From the NCBI GenBank assembly GCA_963701675.1, contig OY969623.1, positions 496,001-560,000 on the forward strand: a stretch of DNA of 64,000 nt, written 5' to 3'. Source of the DNA: G963701675 sp963701675 (GTDB lineage Bacteria; Planctomycetota; Planctomycetia; Gemmatales; Gemmataceae). The stretch's first letter is position 1. Each line of letters begins with the position of its first letter. The position numbers and the translations under genes are program-made. A model generated the notes under the pieces. The model was not told where the DNA came from. It worked only from the letters and a program-made list of their open reading frames with translations, and made no database searches. This document shows positions 55,374 through 64,000 of the stretch, in pieces.

Positions 55374-55936
55374 TCACCACATGATCGCGCTGAGCAGCAC
55401 GTCATTCTCGATCTTCCCAGCCGACGTCCAGTAGCTCGCCGACGAGAATCGCCAATGCTCGGCCGCTCTCACCAGGCCCTTGCGCACGGGATTCTGATGC
55501 AGGTAATCGAGTTTCGCTTGCCAGAAGCTCTCGGTTTCAATCTGCACCGCGTGGCGCGTCGGCTGCCAAAGGCGGCGCTCGCGATCGGCGCCGGCACGTT
55601 CCACGAGCACGCCCCGGAAACAGGCCGGGGTGTGTTCGGCGCAGAAGTCCGCTAACCGGCGGCCCGTGAACTTGCGGAAGTCCATCACGACCGGGCGGTC
55701 GACGGGGTCGGGAGACCCGCGCCGAGCGCCGAATCGGCATGGAAGAGGATCGCGTGCAAGTGCGTCGGCATGATCACGTAGGCGTTGATCCGCAGGCCTT
55801 TGTGGCGGTGGCAGAAGTTCAGGCTGTCCGTGACGATCTTGCAGGCTGCTTCGGAAACGAAGATGGGCAGCCAGTCGACGACGCTGAATGTGACATAGAA
55901 GAGAGCGCCGTCGGAATGGAAACGGTAGCGTTCCAT
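55374..55936 (-). pseudogene. REP-associated tyrosine transposase (RAYT), broken by a REP insertion
   Basis: Y1/IS200-type HUH transposase of the RAYT group. First frame from ATG 55936 reads a typical start (MERYRFHSDGALFYVTFSVV) and VIMPTHLHAILF, which holds the HUH metal-binding pair. It then reads SALGAGLPTPSTARS from an inserted REP copy (55730-55689) and hits TGA at 55685. The second frame, -1, continues VVMDFRKFTGRRLADF and ends with YLHQNPVRKGLVRAAEHWRFSSASYW, the normal RAYT C-terminus, to 55374. So the gene was intact before the insertion. RAYTs are thought to mobilise REP sequences. Confidence 0.85.
55689..55730 (-). repeat. REP-like copy inside the RAYT gene
   Basis: On the minus strand it reads GGCGCTCGGCGCGGGTCTCC, CGACCCCG and then a diverged tail. 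It matches the two flanking copies for about 28 bases and puts the transposase out of frame. Confidence 0.8.
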
Positions 55937-55950
55937 GTGGGGAATCCTAT

Positions 55951-56020
55951 GGGGCGGGCGGCTGGGAGAGGAGACCTCCGGTCGGGCGGGGCGGCGGGGT
56001 CGGAGACCCGCGCCGAGCGC
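55951..56020 (-). repeat. REP-like flank of RAYT element, right
   Basis: Inverted relative to the left flank; on the minus strand reads GCGCTCGGCGCGGGTCTCCG, ACCCCGCCGC and CCCGACCGGAGGTCTCC. The inverted pair encloses the transposase. Confidence 0.8.
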
Positions 56021-56159
56021 GATAGATCCCCGCGACCGTTGACGCCACGCAACGCGCCTCGCACTGGCTGCTCACATTCTGCGTCCTCGGCACGTACAAT
56101 TGTCGTTACTACGATTGAAGTTGCAGCTTCTAGGATAATGGCCTAGTGCGGAGTCGAAC

Positions 56160-57617
56160 ATGAATGCGGACAGATGTATGAGAGCGGCCGTCGTTCTCTG
56201 CGTCGGGGTTTTTGTCGCGGTAGGTTACGCCGAGGAGCGAACGGAGCGGTTCGATAAGGATCCTGGCTGGGACGGGCGAAACAACCGGGTGGTAAACCCG
56301 CGGGACATTGTTCAAGATTTCGGCTATTCGCTTACCAAGCACACGAGCGACGTGGCCGGGGAAATGGGTGGGTTTGTCTCCGGCGCCGCGGAGCCGGCAT
56401 ACTATGCGAAGAAACTCGAATCCAAATCCTTCGACGATGTTCTGAGCGCGTCCGGGACATTGACGTGTGATGGCCGGCCGGTTCATGCGCTCATCGGGTT
56501 CTTCTACGCGGGGACATTGAATGAGTGGCGAACGCCGAACACCATCGCCATCCGCATTTCAGGCCGCGGCGATGTTTTCTATGCATGGCTCGAGTACTGC
56601 AGCAGCCGTTGGCGTGCGGGAGGCGACGACCCTCAAGGCTTTCCGATCACCGAAGATCCATTGACCGGGCGCAAGCAATTCAAAGGATTTGCGGCGCGCG
56701 GAAAAGTACATAAGTGGTCGCTAACGTACGATCCCAAAGCGAACGGCGGTCGAGGCGCTATCACCGCAACCATCGGCGATGAACGGGCGATCTGTCACGT
56801 CAATGCCGGCCATCGGGCCGACGGCGCAACCTTCAACCGCTTCGGGCAGTTGAACGCGATGAAGCACGCCGATGGCGGGGGCGGACTCTGGCTCAATCAC
56901 ATTACAATCAACGGTGTCAAAGAGGATTTCACGAAGGAACCCGCCTGGGAAGGGTTTCAGAATCGGCGTCGTTATGTGAGCCGGGATGTGCGGCCGAGCT
57001 TCGACTTCGGCTATAGTCCGACTCGACATGCAGGCGGCATAAAGCAAGGTGAAATTGGCGGCCTCGTGTTCCGCGGCGATTGCCGGTTCGAGCGCACCTT
57101 AGCCTACTGCGGCGATCGTTTGCAGGAGTTGTCGTTGGCGAAACCAATGAAGGCATCCGGAAGAGTCAGCCTCAAGCGAGGTGTGAGCGACAGCACGACA
57201 TTGCTCGGCTTCTTTCATTCGACGGAAAGTGTGCGCGTCAACCCTTCGCAGGATTCCGGCATTCCCGCCAATTTTCTCGGTGTGGCCGTGGAAGGCCCAA
57301 GCCGCGAAGGGTTTCTTTTTTATCCGATGTACCGCGTCGCCGGTGATGGCGGTGGCTACGCACGTGGGGATGACCTTCCGCACATACTCCCGGACGGTTC
57401 TTCCCACGACTGGACTCTTGAATACGATCCAACTGCCGCGGATGGTCGCGGCCGAATCACGGTGAGCTTGGGTGGTAAGAAAACCAGCGTCGATTTGGAA
57501 TCCGGGCACAAAGCGAGCGGCGCTCGCTTTGATCGATTCGGAATCGTGACAACTTGGATCGATGGAAATGGCCAGCAAGTCTTTTTTGACGACCTCACCT
57601 ATACCTGTAAGCAGTAA
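56160..57617 (+). CDS. Secreted protein with two repeated domains, unknown function
   Basis: 485 residues. Signal peptide in the first 25 residues (CMRAAVVLCVGVFVAVGYAEE). The remainder consists of two similar halves of about 220 residues: each starts with a FxKDPxW motif (RFDKDPGWDGRNNR; DFTKEPAWEGFQNRR), continues DFGYSxTxHxxG..GEMGG/GEIGG and ends with HKWSLTYDP/HDWTLEYDP plus GRG.I..... and a GH(R/K)A-G-FxRFG segment. Looks like a duplicated jelly-roll. Planctomycetes have many such exported proteins, function unknown. Confidence 0.85.
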   Translation: MNADRCMRAAVVLCVGVFVAVGYAEERTERFDKDPGWDGRNNRVVNPRDIVQDFGYSLTKHTSDVAGEMGGFVSGAAEPAYYAKKLESKSFDDVLSASGTLTCDGRPVHALIGFFYAGTLNEWRTPNTIAIRISGRGDVFYAWLEYCSSRWRAGGDDPQGFPITEDPLTGRKQFKGFAARGKVHKWSLTYDPKANGGRGAITATIGDERAICHVNAGHRADGATFNRFGQLNAMKHADGGGGLWLNHITINGVKEDFTKEPAWEGFQNRRRYVSRDVRPSFDFGYSPTRHAGGIKQGEIGGLVFRGDCRFERTLAYCGDRLQELSLAKPMKASGRVSLKRGVSDSTTLLGFFHSTESVRVNPSQDSGIPANFLGVAVEGPSREGFLFYPMYRVAGDGGGYARGDDLPHILPDGSSHDWTLEYDPTAADGRGRITVSLGGKKTSVDLESGHKASGARFDRFGIVTTWIDGNGQQVFFDDLTYTCKQ

Positions 57618-57651
57618 GACAAGTTGCCGAACCTAGGTAGTGGGTCAATTT

Positions 57652-57706
57652 CCTCGCTAACGCTTCGGGTTGCTATGAATTACACTAACCCGACGCGTTA
57701 GCGAGG
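57652..57706. repeat. 20-bp inverted repeat after the secreted protein gene
   Basis: CCTCGCTAACGCTTCGGGTT at 57652-57671 pairs with AACCCGACGCGTTAGCGAGG at 57687-57706 (one mismatch, 15-base loop). I recall this type of repeat as dispersed in planctomycete genomes. There is no T-run, so it is a weak terminator at best. Confidence 0.7.
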
Positions 57707-57743
57707 GCTCGAACCTGACGCTGGTGTCGCCCCTCATTAAATC

Positions 57744-59507
57744 ATGGCAGATGCCGCTCCGCCGCCGGTCCGCTTCTCACGATTGTGGGCGTTAGCCCGC
57801 CCGTATCTACCGCGTCTTCTGCTCGCCACGGGTTTGATGCTCGTCGCAAGCGGCATCGGTCTGGCAGCCCCGACGGTTGCCGGCATGGTGGTCGATGCGG
57901 CGCTGGCACACGGCGATCCTGAAACCCTTAATCGCACCGCCCTCGCTTTGATTGGGCTCTTTGCCGGGATGGGGATCCTCAGCTTCGCAGTGCATTATCT
58001 GCTCGAAGCTACGGGGGCTCGCATCCTCCGAGACCTTCGCGACCGTCTCTTTACGCATCTGGTTGGCCTGACACCTGAGTTCTATGAAACGCGCCGAATC
58101 GGTGAATTGCTCTCACGCCTTGGCTCGGATCTCACCGTCGTGGAACACGCCATCACTAGCCAAATCCCGAGCGGTATCCAGGCAGCCCTGCGGTTTGTCG
58201 GAACCCTGGTGCTGCTGCTTTTGCTCCATACACGCCTTACGTTGGTGGCCCTGGCTCTTATTCCCCCGGTAATTCTCTTGGCAGTCTTTTATGGCCGGCG
58301 AATCGAACGGTTCGCCACACGGGTACAAGATGCATTGGCCGACACGTCTTCGGTCGCCGAGGAAGCCTTGGCGGGTCTGCGCACCGTGCAGGCCTTTGCG
58401 CGGGAACCCTTTGAAATGAAGCGCTATCGGGACAGGCTGGCGGACCTGTTCCGACTCGAACTAATCAAATCACGCTGGGAAGGCGCCTTCATCGGGCTGT
58501 TGCAATTTGCCGGCTTCAGCGCGTTCGCTGCGGTGTTGTGGTATGGCGGCCGGCTCATCGCCAACCGGGAATTGACGCCCGGCGAGCTGACTTCGTTTCT
58601 GTTGTACACGTTCTCCATTGCCGCAACCGTCGGCACGCTTGCCGGCTTGTACGCCGGCTACACAGAGCTTCGCGGGGCGAGCGCGCGCGTATTTCAGCTT
58701 TTGGATACCCCGCCTGCTCTGGCCGATCCACCCGATCCCATTCCCCTCGTGAGAGCCATCGGCAGTGTCGAGTTTCGCGACATGTCGTTCAGTTATCCGT
58801 CCGCCGAAGGCCGGCTCGCGTTGGGGAACATAAGCCTTGCGATCGAGCCCGGTGAAATGGTTGCGCTCGTCGGACCGAGCGGCGCCGGCAAGACGACCAT
58901 GTTCTCGCTGCTTCTCCGTTTCTACGATCCGACCGCTGGCGAAATTCGCCTCGATGATCACGACCTCCGCAAGCTACGGTTGGCCGATCTTCGCCGGGTG
59001 ATAGGCATCGTGCCGCAAGAGATATTCCTCTTCAGCGCGACGATTGAGGAGAATCTGCGCTACGGCAACCCGGACGCAACCGAGGAGCAGCTTCATGCCG
59101 CGGCCCTTGCAGCGGGCGCCGATCAATTCATCAAGGAACTACCTGCCGGTTACAAGGAACTAGTGGGCGAACGGGGAGTAAAGCTATCCGCCGGCCAGCG
59201 ACAGCGCATCGCCATCGCCAGAGCATTCCTCAAGGACCCGGCGGTCCTCTTGTTCGACGAAGCGACGAGCGCCCTCGATGCCGAATCCGAGGAGATCATC
59301 CAAAAGGCCCTTGGAGCGTTATTCACGGGTCGTACCACGTTTGTGATAGCGCATCGGCTCGCCACGGCACGACGTGCGAAACGGATTTTCGTGTTGGAGC
59401 AAGGTCGCATTGTCGCCAGCGGCAGCCACGAAACTCTCTACCGTGCCAGCGACTTGTATCGACGCTATTGGGAACTTCAATCGTTGCCCAGCATTGACGG
59501 TCAATGA
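57744..59507 (+). CDS. ABC exporter, fused membrane and ATPase domains (MsbA-like)
   Basis: 587 residues. Six membrane helices in the first 320 residues, then an ATPase domain: Walker A VGPSGAGKTT near 376, signature LSAGQRQRIAIARA near 480, Walker B AVLLFDEATSALD near 503 and the H-loop (IAHRLAT) near 535. Half-transporter of the lipid A/multidrug exporter type; works as a homodimer in the inner membrane. Length is normal. Substrate not predictable from sequence. Confidence 0.95.
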   Translation: MADAAPPPVRFSRLWALARPYLPRLLLATGLMLVASGIGLAAPTVAGMVVDAALAHGDPETLNRTALALIGLFAGMGILSFAVHYLLEATGARILRDLRDRLFTHLVGLTPEFYETRRIGELLSRLGSDLTVVEHAITSQIPSGIQAALRFVGTLVLLLLLHTRLTLVALALIPPVILLAVFYGRRIERFATRVQDALADTSSVAEEALAGLRTVQAFAREPFEMKRYRDRLADLFRLELIKSRWEGAFIGLLQFAGFSAFAAVLWYGGRLIANRELTPGELTSFLLYTFSIAATVGTLAGLYAGYTELRGASARVFQLLDTPPALADPPDPIPLVRAIGSVEFRDMSFSYPSAEGRLALGNISLAIEPGEMVALVGPSGAGKTTMFSLLLRFYDPTAGEIRLDDHDLRKLRLADLRRVIGIVPQEIFLFSATIEENLRYGNPDATEEQLHAAALAAGADQFIKELPAGYKELVGERGVKLSAGQRQRIAIARAFLKDPAVLLFDEATSALDAESEEIIQKALGALFTGRTTFVIAHRLATARRAKRIFVLEQGRIVASGSHETLYRASDLYRRYWELQSLPSIDGQ

Positions 59508-59531
59508 CTCGCGTCGGCAGGACGTTTGGGT

Positions 59532-60455
59532 TCAAGGCAAAAATGGTGCAAGTTCATCCGGCTGGGGAAACGCAGGTTGCGCTCCCACACGGGTAACAGT
59601 CAATGCGGCGACGGCATTTGCCTTCTTGACGGCTTCGGAAATTGTCACGCCCATCGCGAGGAAAACGCAGAGGCTGCCAATAAACGCATCGCCCGCCCCC
59701 GTCGTGTCGATCGCAGACACCGCTAGTGCGGGAACATGATCGGTAGCTGTCTCCGTCACAACTAAGGCCCCTCGCGCCCCCAGCGTAACGACAACGTTCG
59801 GCGTCCCACGACTTTGCAAGACTCGTGCAGCCGCTGCGATTTGGTCTAGTCCCTCTCCGCTCCTGCTTGTGAGCGATTCAAGTTCTACTTCATTGGGGAC
59901 ACACCAATCCGTTAGACGCCATATCTCGTCTGGAAGGGGCTTGGCTGGCGCCGGATTGAGAACCATGCGGACGCCAGCGGCTCGTGCAATGCGGAACGCT
60001 TCCAGCACGGATTCGATTGGAACTTCGAGCTGGCAGATCAGAATTTCAGCGCTGCGAATTGCGTCACTGGCCTCACGGATGTGCTTCGGCATCAGCGTTT
60101 GGTTGGCGCCGGGTGCGACGATGATACAGTTTTGTCCTTGATCGTCGACGATGATGGCCGCCGTCCCAGTCGGATGGTCCGCGTCGACCGTGACGAAGGT
60201 TGTGTCGACGGCTTGTTCACGGTAATTGCGAAGAGACATTTCGCCGAATTCGTCATGGCCGACCCGGCTGATCAACGTGACATGGCCTCCAAGTCGGGCT
60301 GCGATAACGGCCTGATTCCCGCCCTTTCCACCACAACCGATGTGGTAGTCGTAGCCCGAAATTGTTTCACCCGGATGTGGCAGCCGAGCGGTACGGAACG
60401 TCAGATCGACATTCGTTGAACCTACGACACAAATGTGGGGCCGACGTGTCGCCAT
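59532..60455 (-). CDS. rbsK: Ribokinase
   Basis: 307 residues of the PfkB family. Substrate-binding GGKGGNQAVIAARLGG at about 42-57 and the anion-hole/catalytic IDTTGAGDAFIGSL near 247. GGKGGNQ and overall length are specific for ribokinase, which phosphorylates ribose at O5. It converges with the ABC exporter gene; no ribose transporter is nearby. Confidence 0.93.
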   Translation of the reverse strand: MATRRPHICVVGSTNVDLTFRTARLPHPGETISGYDYHIGCGGKGGNQAVIAARLGGHVTLISRVGHDEFGEMSLRNYREQAVDTTFVTVDADHPTGTAAIIVDDQGQNCIIVAPGANQTLMPKHIREASDAIRSAEILICQLEVPIESVLEAFRIARAAGVRMVLNPAPAKPLPDEIWRLTDWCVPNEVELESLTSRSGEGLDQIAAAARVLQSRGTPNVVVTLGARGALVVTETATDHVPALAVSAIDTTGAGDAFIGSLCVFLAMGVTISEAVKKANAVAALTVTRVGAQPAFPQPDELAPFLP

Positions 60456-60585
60456 GATCGGTTTTGTTGTCTCCTAGGAAATGTACGGTGTCGGCGCTTC
60501 CGACGTCTACATTGTCCTTGAAATTGCGAGACGATGGTGAATCGCGTGTTGTCCACGTGTGGATGGTCAAGTAGGCTGAACTTCG

Positions 60586-61827
60586 ATGAATCATTCCGTT
60601 CTCCGCTACATCATACCGTGTGTCGTTGCTTTGACCGGCTTGGCGGCGGACTGGCCGGCCTGGCGAGGCCCCCGCGGCGACGGGACGTCGACCGATACCA
60701 GCGCACCCATTCGCTGGAACCAAACGGAGAACGTCGCTTGGAGAGTTCCAATCCCGGGTAAAGGCCATTCCTCGCCGATCGTGTCAGGCAACCGAATCTT
60801 TGTCACAACGTGCGTGGAAAACGACGGCAAGCGGATGCTCCTTTGCCTGGATCGCCGCACAGGAAAGACGCTTTGGGAGCGCGTCGTCCTCACGGCCAAA
60901 CTCGAACCTAAACACGAACTGAACAGCTACGCCAGTTCGACACCCGCGACCGACGGACGCTACGTCTGGGTCTCGTTCCTCAGTTACCCGCACATGCAAA
61001 TTCATTGCTACGACATGGACGGCAAACTGATATGGCACAAATCGCCTGGCGAGTTCCATTCGCGCCACGGCTTTTGTAGCCCTCCCATCCTCTACAAGGA
61101 CCTCGTGATCTTGAACGGCGACCAGGATGCCGAGGCCTACATCGTAGCCTTCGACAAAGCGACGGGTACTGAACGCTGGCGGATCGATCGGCCTAACCGG
61201 ACGCGCTCCTATGTTCCGCCGTTGATCATCGACGTTGCCGGGAAAATGCAACTCGTCCTCAGCGGAAGCAAATGCGTCGCCGGCTACGATCCCGACACGG
61301 GAAAGCAAATCTGGATCATCGACGGACCCACGGAGCAGTACGTCGCCAGCCTTGTCTACACGGAAGGAATTCTGTGCATGTCGGCTGGCTACCCCGAATA
61401 CCATCTAATGGGAATTCGGCCGACCGGTGTGGGTAATGTGACGAAGACCGCCATCGTCTGGCACAAGAGGCGAGGTGCTGCCTATGTTCCTTCACCCATC
61501 GCCCACGGCCCGTACTTCTTCGTTGTGTCGGATCGAAACACGTCTGAGAACGGCATGGTGAGCTGCATCGAGGCAAAGACGGGCAAGCGAATCTGGATGG
61601 AGCGCCTAGGGCGGCATTTCAGCGCGTCGCCCGTCTGGGCCGGCGACTACCTGTACTTCCTTGATGACGACGGCACGACGCATGTGTTGAAAGCCGGTCC
61701 GAAGTTCGAAGTTGTGAGTCGAAATCCGCTAGGTGAGCAGTCCCGTGCATCGCCGGCGATCTCGCAAGGACAGATCTTCATCCGAGCGGAAAAGCAGTTG
61801 TATTGCATCGGGATGCCAAATGAATGA
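60586..61827 (+). CDS. Secreted PQQ-like beta-propeller protein
   Basis: 413 residues. Signal peptide (YIIPCVVALTGLAA), then DWPAWRGPRGDG, the planctomycete opening of PQQ-repeat proteins, and repeats such as FDKATGTERWRI, YDPDTGKQIWII and IEAKTGKRIWMERLG. Outer-compartment protein; likely a scaffold or dehydrogenase-like propeller without shown cofactor. Convergent with the next gene, 7 bases apart. Confidence 0.92.
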   Translation: MNHSVLRYIIPCVVALTGLAADWPAWRGPRGDGTSTDTSAPIRWNQTENVAWRVPIPGKGHSSPIVSGNRIFVTTCVENDGKRMLLCLDRRTGKTLWERVVLTAKLEPKHELNSYASSTPATDGRYVWVSFLSYPHMQIHCYDMDGKLIWHKSPGEFHSRHGFCSPPILYKDLVILNGDQDAEAYIVAFDKATGTERWRIDRPNRTRSYVPPLIIDVAGKMQLVLSGSKCVAGYDPDTGKQIWIIDGPTEQYVASLVYTEGILCMSAGYPEYHLMGIRPTGVGNVTKTAIVWHKRRGAAYVPSPIAHGPYFFVVSDRNTSENGMVSCIEAKTGKRIWMERLGRHFSASPVWAGDYLYFLDDDGTTHVLKAGPKFEVVSRNPLGEQSRASPAISQGQIFIRAEKQLYCIGMPNE

Positions 61828-61834
61828 AGAGTGG

Positions 61835-62644
61835 TCAGTCCAGAAACGCCACATGCTGCATCGCTTTCGCCTGAGATTCGGTATTCATTAAAACCCGATG
61901 CCAACCGTGCAACACGATCGTTCGGTGATCGGCATGCCGAATGCGTCCCCGCACGTAGACACCCGGATTGCGTCGCATGGTGCGCCAGTTCCATCGCTTC
62001 GCACCCGGATTCTGCGACACAATGCGATGGTACTCAGCGGCCGCCACGCCATTCGGATGCTGGAAGCATACGTAAACGGTTTCGCCCCCGGTGCGGAAGC
62101 AAAAGTCCGCCCAATGTGGCTTTCCGCCGTTGCCACGAAGAAGTGGTTCGTTCCGGAGCACGAGTTTTTCATTCACAGTAAGCTGAACGTCGGGAAGAAA
62201 GAACCACTCTCCTTGTCGAACGAAGGCGGCGTTCTTGCGTCGGCTTTGTGCCTTTCGGCGTAGTCCGTGGCGAGCTTCGGAACGGCGGACTTCGACGGGC
62301 TTCAAGGCCTCTTTGGCCTGCCGTACGGTGCCCACCGGCGCCGTCTCCGGGATCGCAGCGACAAACCAGTGCCGCTCGTCATGACCGCAAAGGTACTTAT
62401 GCTTTTCGCCGTTGTCCCGCACCAACAAGAGCAGGTGACGGTCGGCCGGTTGTACGTCGAGTACCTGGACTTCCGCTTCGTTAGCCGCGGGCGCGTTGAT
62501 CGCGAAGAACTCGCCTTTGCGGTCGTTTCTCACGTCCAGCGAAATGCCGGTCGCAATGCGGCGGAATCGGTTGGTGGGCGGCGCCGACAGCCTTAGCCGG
62601 GCGCCGATTTGAGCAAACTTGTCTTCGACAAATCGTGTTTCCAT
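61835..62644 (-). CDS. Hypothetical protein
   Basis: 269 residues from ATG 62644. Basic, beta-rich, with DRHLLLLVRDNGEKHKYLCG near the N-terminus and FLPDVQLTVNEKLVLRNEPL, ADFCFRTGGETVYVCFQHPNG, then GVYVRGRIRHADHRTIVLHGWHRVLMN at the end. I have a memory of this C-terminal pattern in planctomycete proteins of unknown role. No signal peptide. Confidence 0.75.
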   Translation of the reverse strand: METRFVEDKFAQIGARLRLSAPPTNRFRRIATGISLDVRNDRKGEFFAINAPAANEAEVQVLDVQPADRHLLLLVRDNGEKHKYLCGHDERHWFVAAIPETAPVGTVRQAKEALKPVEVRRSEARHGLRRKAQSRRKNAAFVRQGEWFFLPDVQLTVNEKLVLRNEPLLRGNGGKPHWADFCFRTGGETVYVCFQHPNGVAAAEYHRIVSQNPGAKRWNWRTMRRNPGVYVRGRIRHADHRTIVLHGWHRVLMNTESQAKAMQHVAFLD

Positions 62645-62716
62645 GCACAACACGACAAGTCGCGGAAGACCCAGGTTCGCGCCGAATTCTGGCGTCCGGC
62701 CAAACGTCGTAAAGAT

Positions 62717-64000
62717 TTAGCCGACGGCCGGATCACCGAATAGCAGCGCCAGCGACTCGCTTGCACGTTTCGTTACGCGTGGCAGCAGCTTTTGAAGCGT
62801 CGGTGTCGTAGCTACGACGTTAGATTCAAGATTCTCGCCACTTGCCGGCCGGGACGGCTGCTCGATCGGCAGGGTAGGGGGAATCGGCGTCACGGGCTTG
62901 TGATCTGGACCCGGCGCGGGCGGCGCCGGCCAAGACGCGTTGTTCATAAGGATTAGCACATTGTCGGTGATTTGTCCGGTCAGAATGATCTCGGGATACC
63001 GGTCGAAGTTCAGGTCGTGCGCGGCGATTCCGAGACAGGCTTTGAGCGTCGGATTGGTCGACAGGATTACCCCTGGCTCGAACGTGCCGTTGCCGTTGCC
63101 AAAGTGCAGGCTAATGTCGTTCGAGACGAAGTTGCCGACGGCGAAATCCAACTTGCGGTCGCGGTCGAAGTCAGCGGCGGCGACGACGGCAGGGCCATTG
63201 CTCACTGGAATGTTGACCGGCGCCGCGAACGTACCGTTGCCGTTGCCGAGCAGGACGCTCACCGTGTTGCCGAGGGCGTTGGGCGCGATGATGTCAGTGG
63301 CGTTGTCTTTGTTGAAGTCGGCTAGGGCAATGTCAATCGGGTGATTGCCGGTCGCGATATCGGTTCGAGGCTGAAATGTGCCGTCACCATTGCCGAGGAA
63401 GATGCTGGCATTGTCGTTGAGATGATTGGCGACGGCCAAATCGAGCTTGCCGTCGAAGTTGAAGTCGTCGACCTCGGGGACGATCGGCCCAACCGCGGCG
63501 GGGGTAACGATCGGTGCCTGAAACGTTCCGTTGCCGTTGCCCCGCAACACACTGATGGAGTCGCCGCGAGAGTTGGCGGTTGCCACATCGACTTTGCCGT
63601 CGTTGTTAAAGTCACCCAGCGTAAGGAAAGCCGAGCCCGCGCCGGCCGCATAGTGAACCGCCGGGAAAAAAGTCCCATCGCCTTTGCCGAGCAGAACGCT
63701 GATATTGTTGCCGTCGAAATTCCCGGTAAGAATGTCGCGGAATCCATCGCCGCTTACGTCTAGGATCTTGATGCCATTAGGGTGAACGCCCACCGGATAA
63801 TCCGTCTTCGGAGCAAACGTTCCATCACCGTTTCCCATGAAGACGCTGACGTCATTGCCGAATTCGTTCGCCACTGCCAGGTCGAAAAAGCCGTCACCGT
63901 TAAGGAATCCGATCGCCGGGTCAACGGGATTACTGCCGTTGTCCGTACTGTAGGCAGATCCCATCGTGAATGCCATTAGCGCCCGCACCTCTAAGGCCTC
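62717..64000 (-). CDS. FG-GAP/VCBS repeat surface protein (5' end outside window)
   Basis: The minus-strand frame is open to base 64000, so the start lies outside; the GTG at 63988 is not the natural start. The first visible residues EALEVRALMAFT fit the planctomycete LEPLE-R-LL surface leader. Then come repeated VCBS/FG-GAP units (FNGDGFFDLAVANEFGNDVSV, GNGDGTFAPKTDYPVG and about seven more) that form a calcium-binding beta-propeller. A Pro-rich linker (PPAPGPDHKPVTPIPPTLP) precedes the C-terminus. Probably cell-surface adhesion or matrix protein. Confidence 0.9.
   Translation of the reverse strand, partial: EALEVRALMAFTMGSAYSTDNGSNPVDPAIGFLNGDGFFDLAVANEFGNDVSVFMGNGDGTFAPKTDYPVGVHPNGIKILDVSGDGFRDILTGNFDGNNISVLLGKGDGTFFPAVHYAAGAGSAFLTLGDFNNDGKVDVATANSRGDSISVLRGNGNGTFQAPIVTPAAVGPIVPEVDDFNFDGKLDLAVANHLNDNASIFLGNGDGTFQPRTDIATGNHPIDIALADFNKDNATDIIAPNALGNTVSVLLGNGNGTFAAPVNIPVSNGPAVVAAADFDRDRKLDFAVGNFVSNDISLHFGNGNGTFEPGVILSTNPTLKACLGIAAHDLNFDRYPEIILTGQITDNVLILMNNASWPAPPAPGPDHKPVTPIPPTLPIEQPSRPASGENLESNVVATTPTLQKLLPRVTKRASESLALLFGDPAVG

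Noticed and set aside
61831..62596. Plus-strand ORFs opposite the gene 61835-62644
   Set aside because: The minus-strand protein is more protein-like and the plus-strand frames are its shadows.

Overview
The window looks like chromosomal DNA of a planctomycete. The evidence is in the proteins: two ECF sigma factors that each overlap the start of a large Ser/Thr kinase gene, two surface proteins with the planctomycete N-terminal LEPLE-type tract (27137-29473 and 62717-64000), a PQQ beta-propeller protein beginning DWPAWRGPRGDG, and many secreted proteins of unknown role. Coding is dense, GC-rich and on both strands. I cannot place it to genus by eye.

Layout: 1-2246 is a sigma factor/kinase pair (kinase 3' end lies outside the window). 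3046-4281 is an IS630 element inserted 57 bp in front of a 932-residue AAA+ ATPase gene (4338-7136). 7863-14426 is a plasmid/ICE-like block of small genes and a giant DNA methylase/SNF2 helicase gene carrying eleven frameshifts, all of the same sign. 14646-18516 encodes a GHKL ATPase fused to a PD-(D/E)XK nuclease, followed by a DNA methyltransferase: a restriction-modification-like pair. 18558-18994 is apparently a scar of a deleted BREX operon. 19494-22005 is an IS21 element that cut a secreted protein gene. Then come OsmC and MaoC genes, group II intron remnants with an unknown protein, a membrane protein, a beta-helix surface protein and a second sigma/kinase pair (to 33198).

33403-37534 holds an exonuclease, small zinc-ribbon proteins, a DUF932-like protein and a PIN toxin-antitoxin pair. 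37771-51092 is a defence island: type I restriction-modification (hsdR, frameshifted hsdM, hsdS), a HEPN-like/DUF4238-like pair, an HNH endonuclease and a 1533-residue STAND NTPase with a Cap4-like nuclease head (Avs-like). A partial tRNA-Leu(CAG) at 52186-52258, probably an attachment-site copy, lies at the island's right side. It is followed by a cluster of TGGCCAC motifs, a 348-bp direct repeat carrying a conserved 86-nt hairpin, and a three-gene cassette ending in a HEPN-like protein.

The right end (56160-64000) looks like ordinary core or lifestyle genes: secreted repeat protein, MsbA-type ABC exporter, ribokinase, PQQ protein, an unknown protein and a VCBS/FG-GAP surface protein cut by the window end. 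A REP-RAYT element, itself broken by a copy of its own REP sequence, separates this part from the HEPN cassette.

Overall the window is a set of anti-phage and mobile modules stacked between planctomycete housekeeping genes, with several visible scars of earlier gain and loss.
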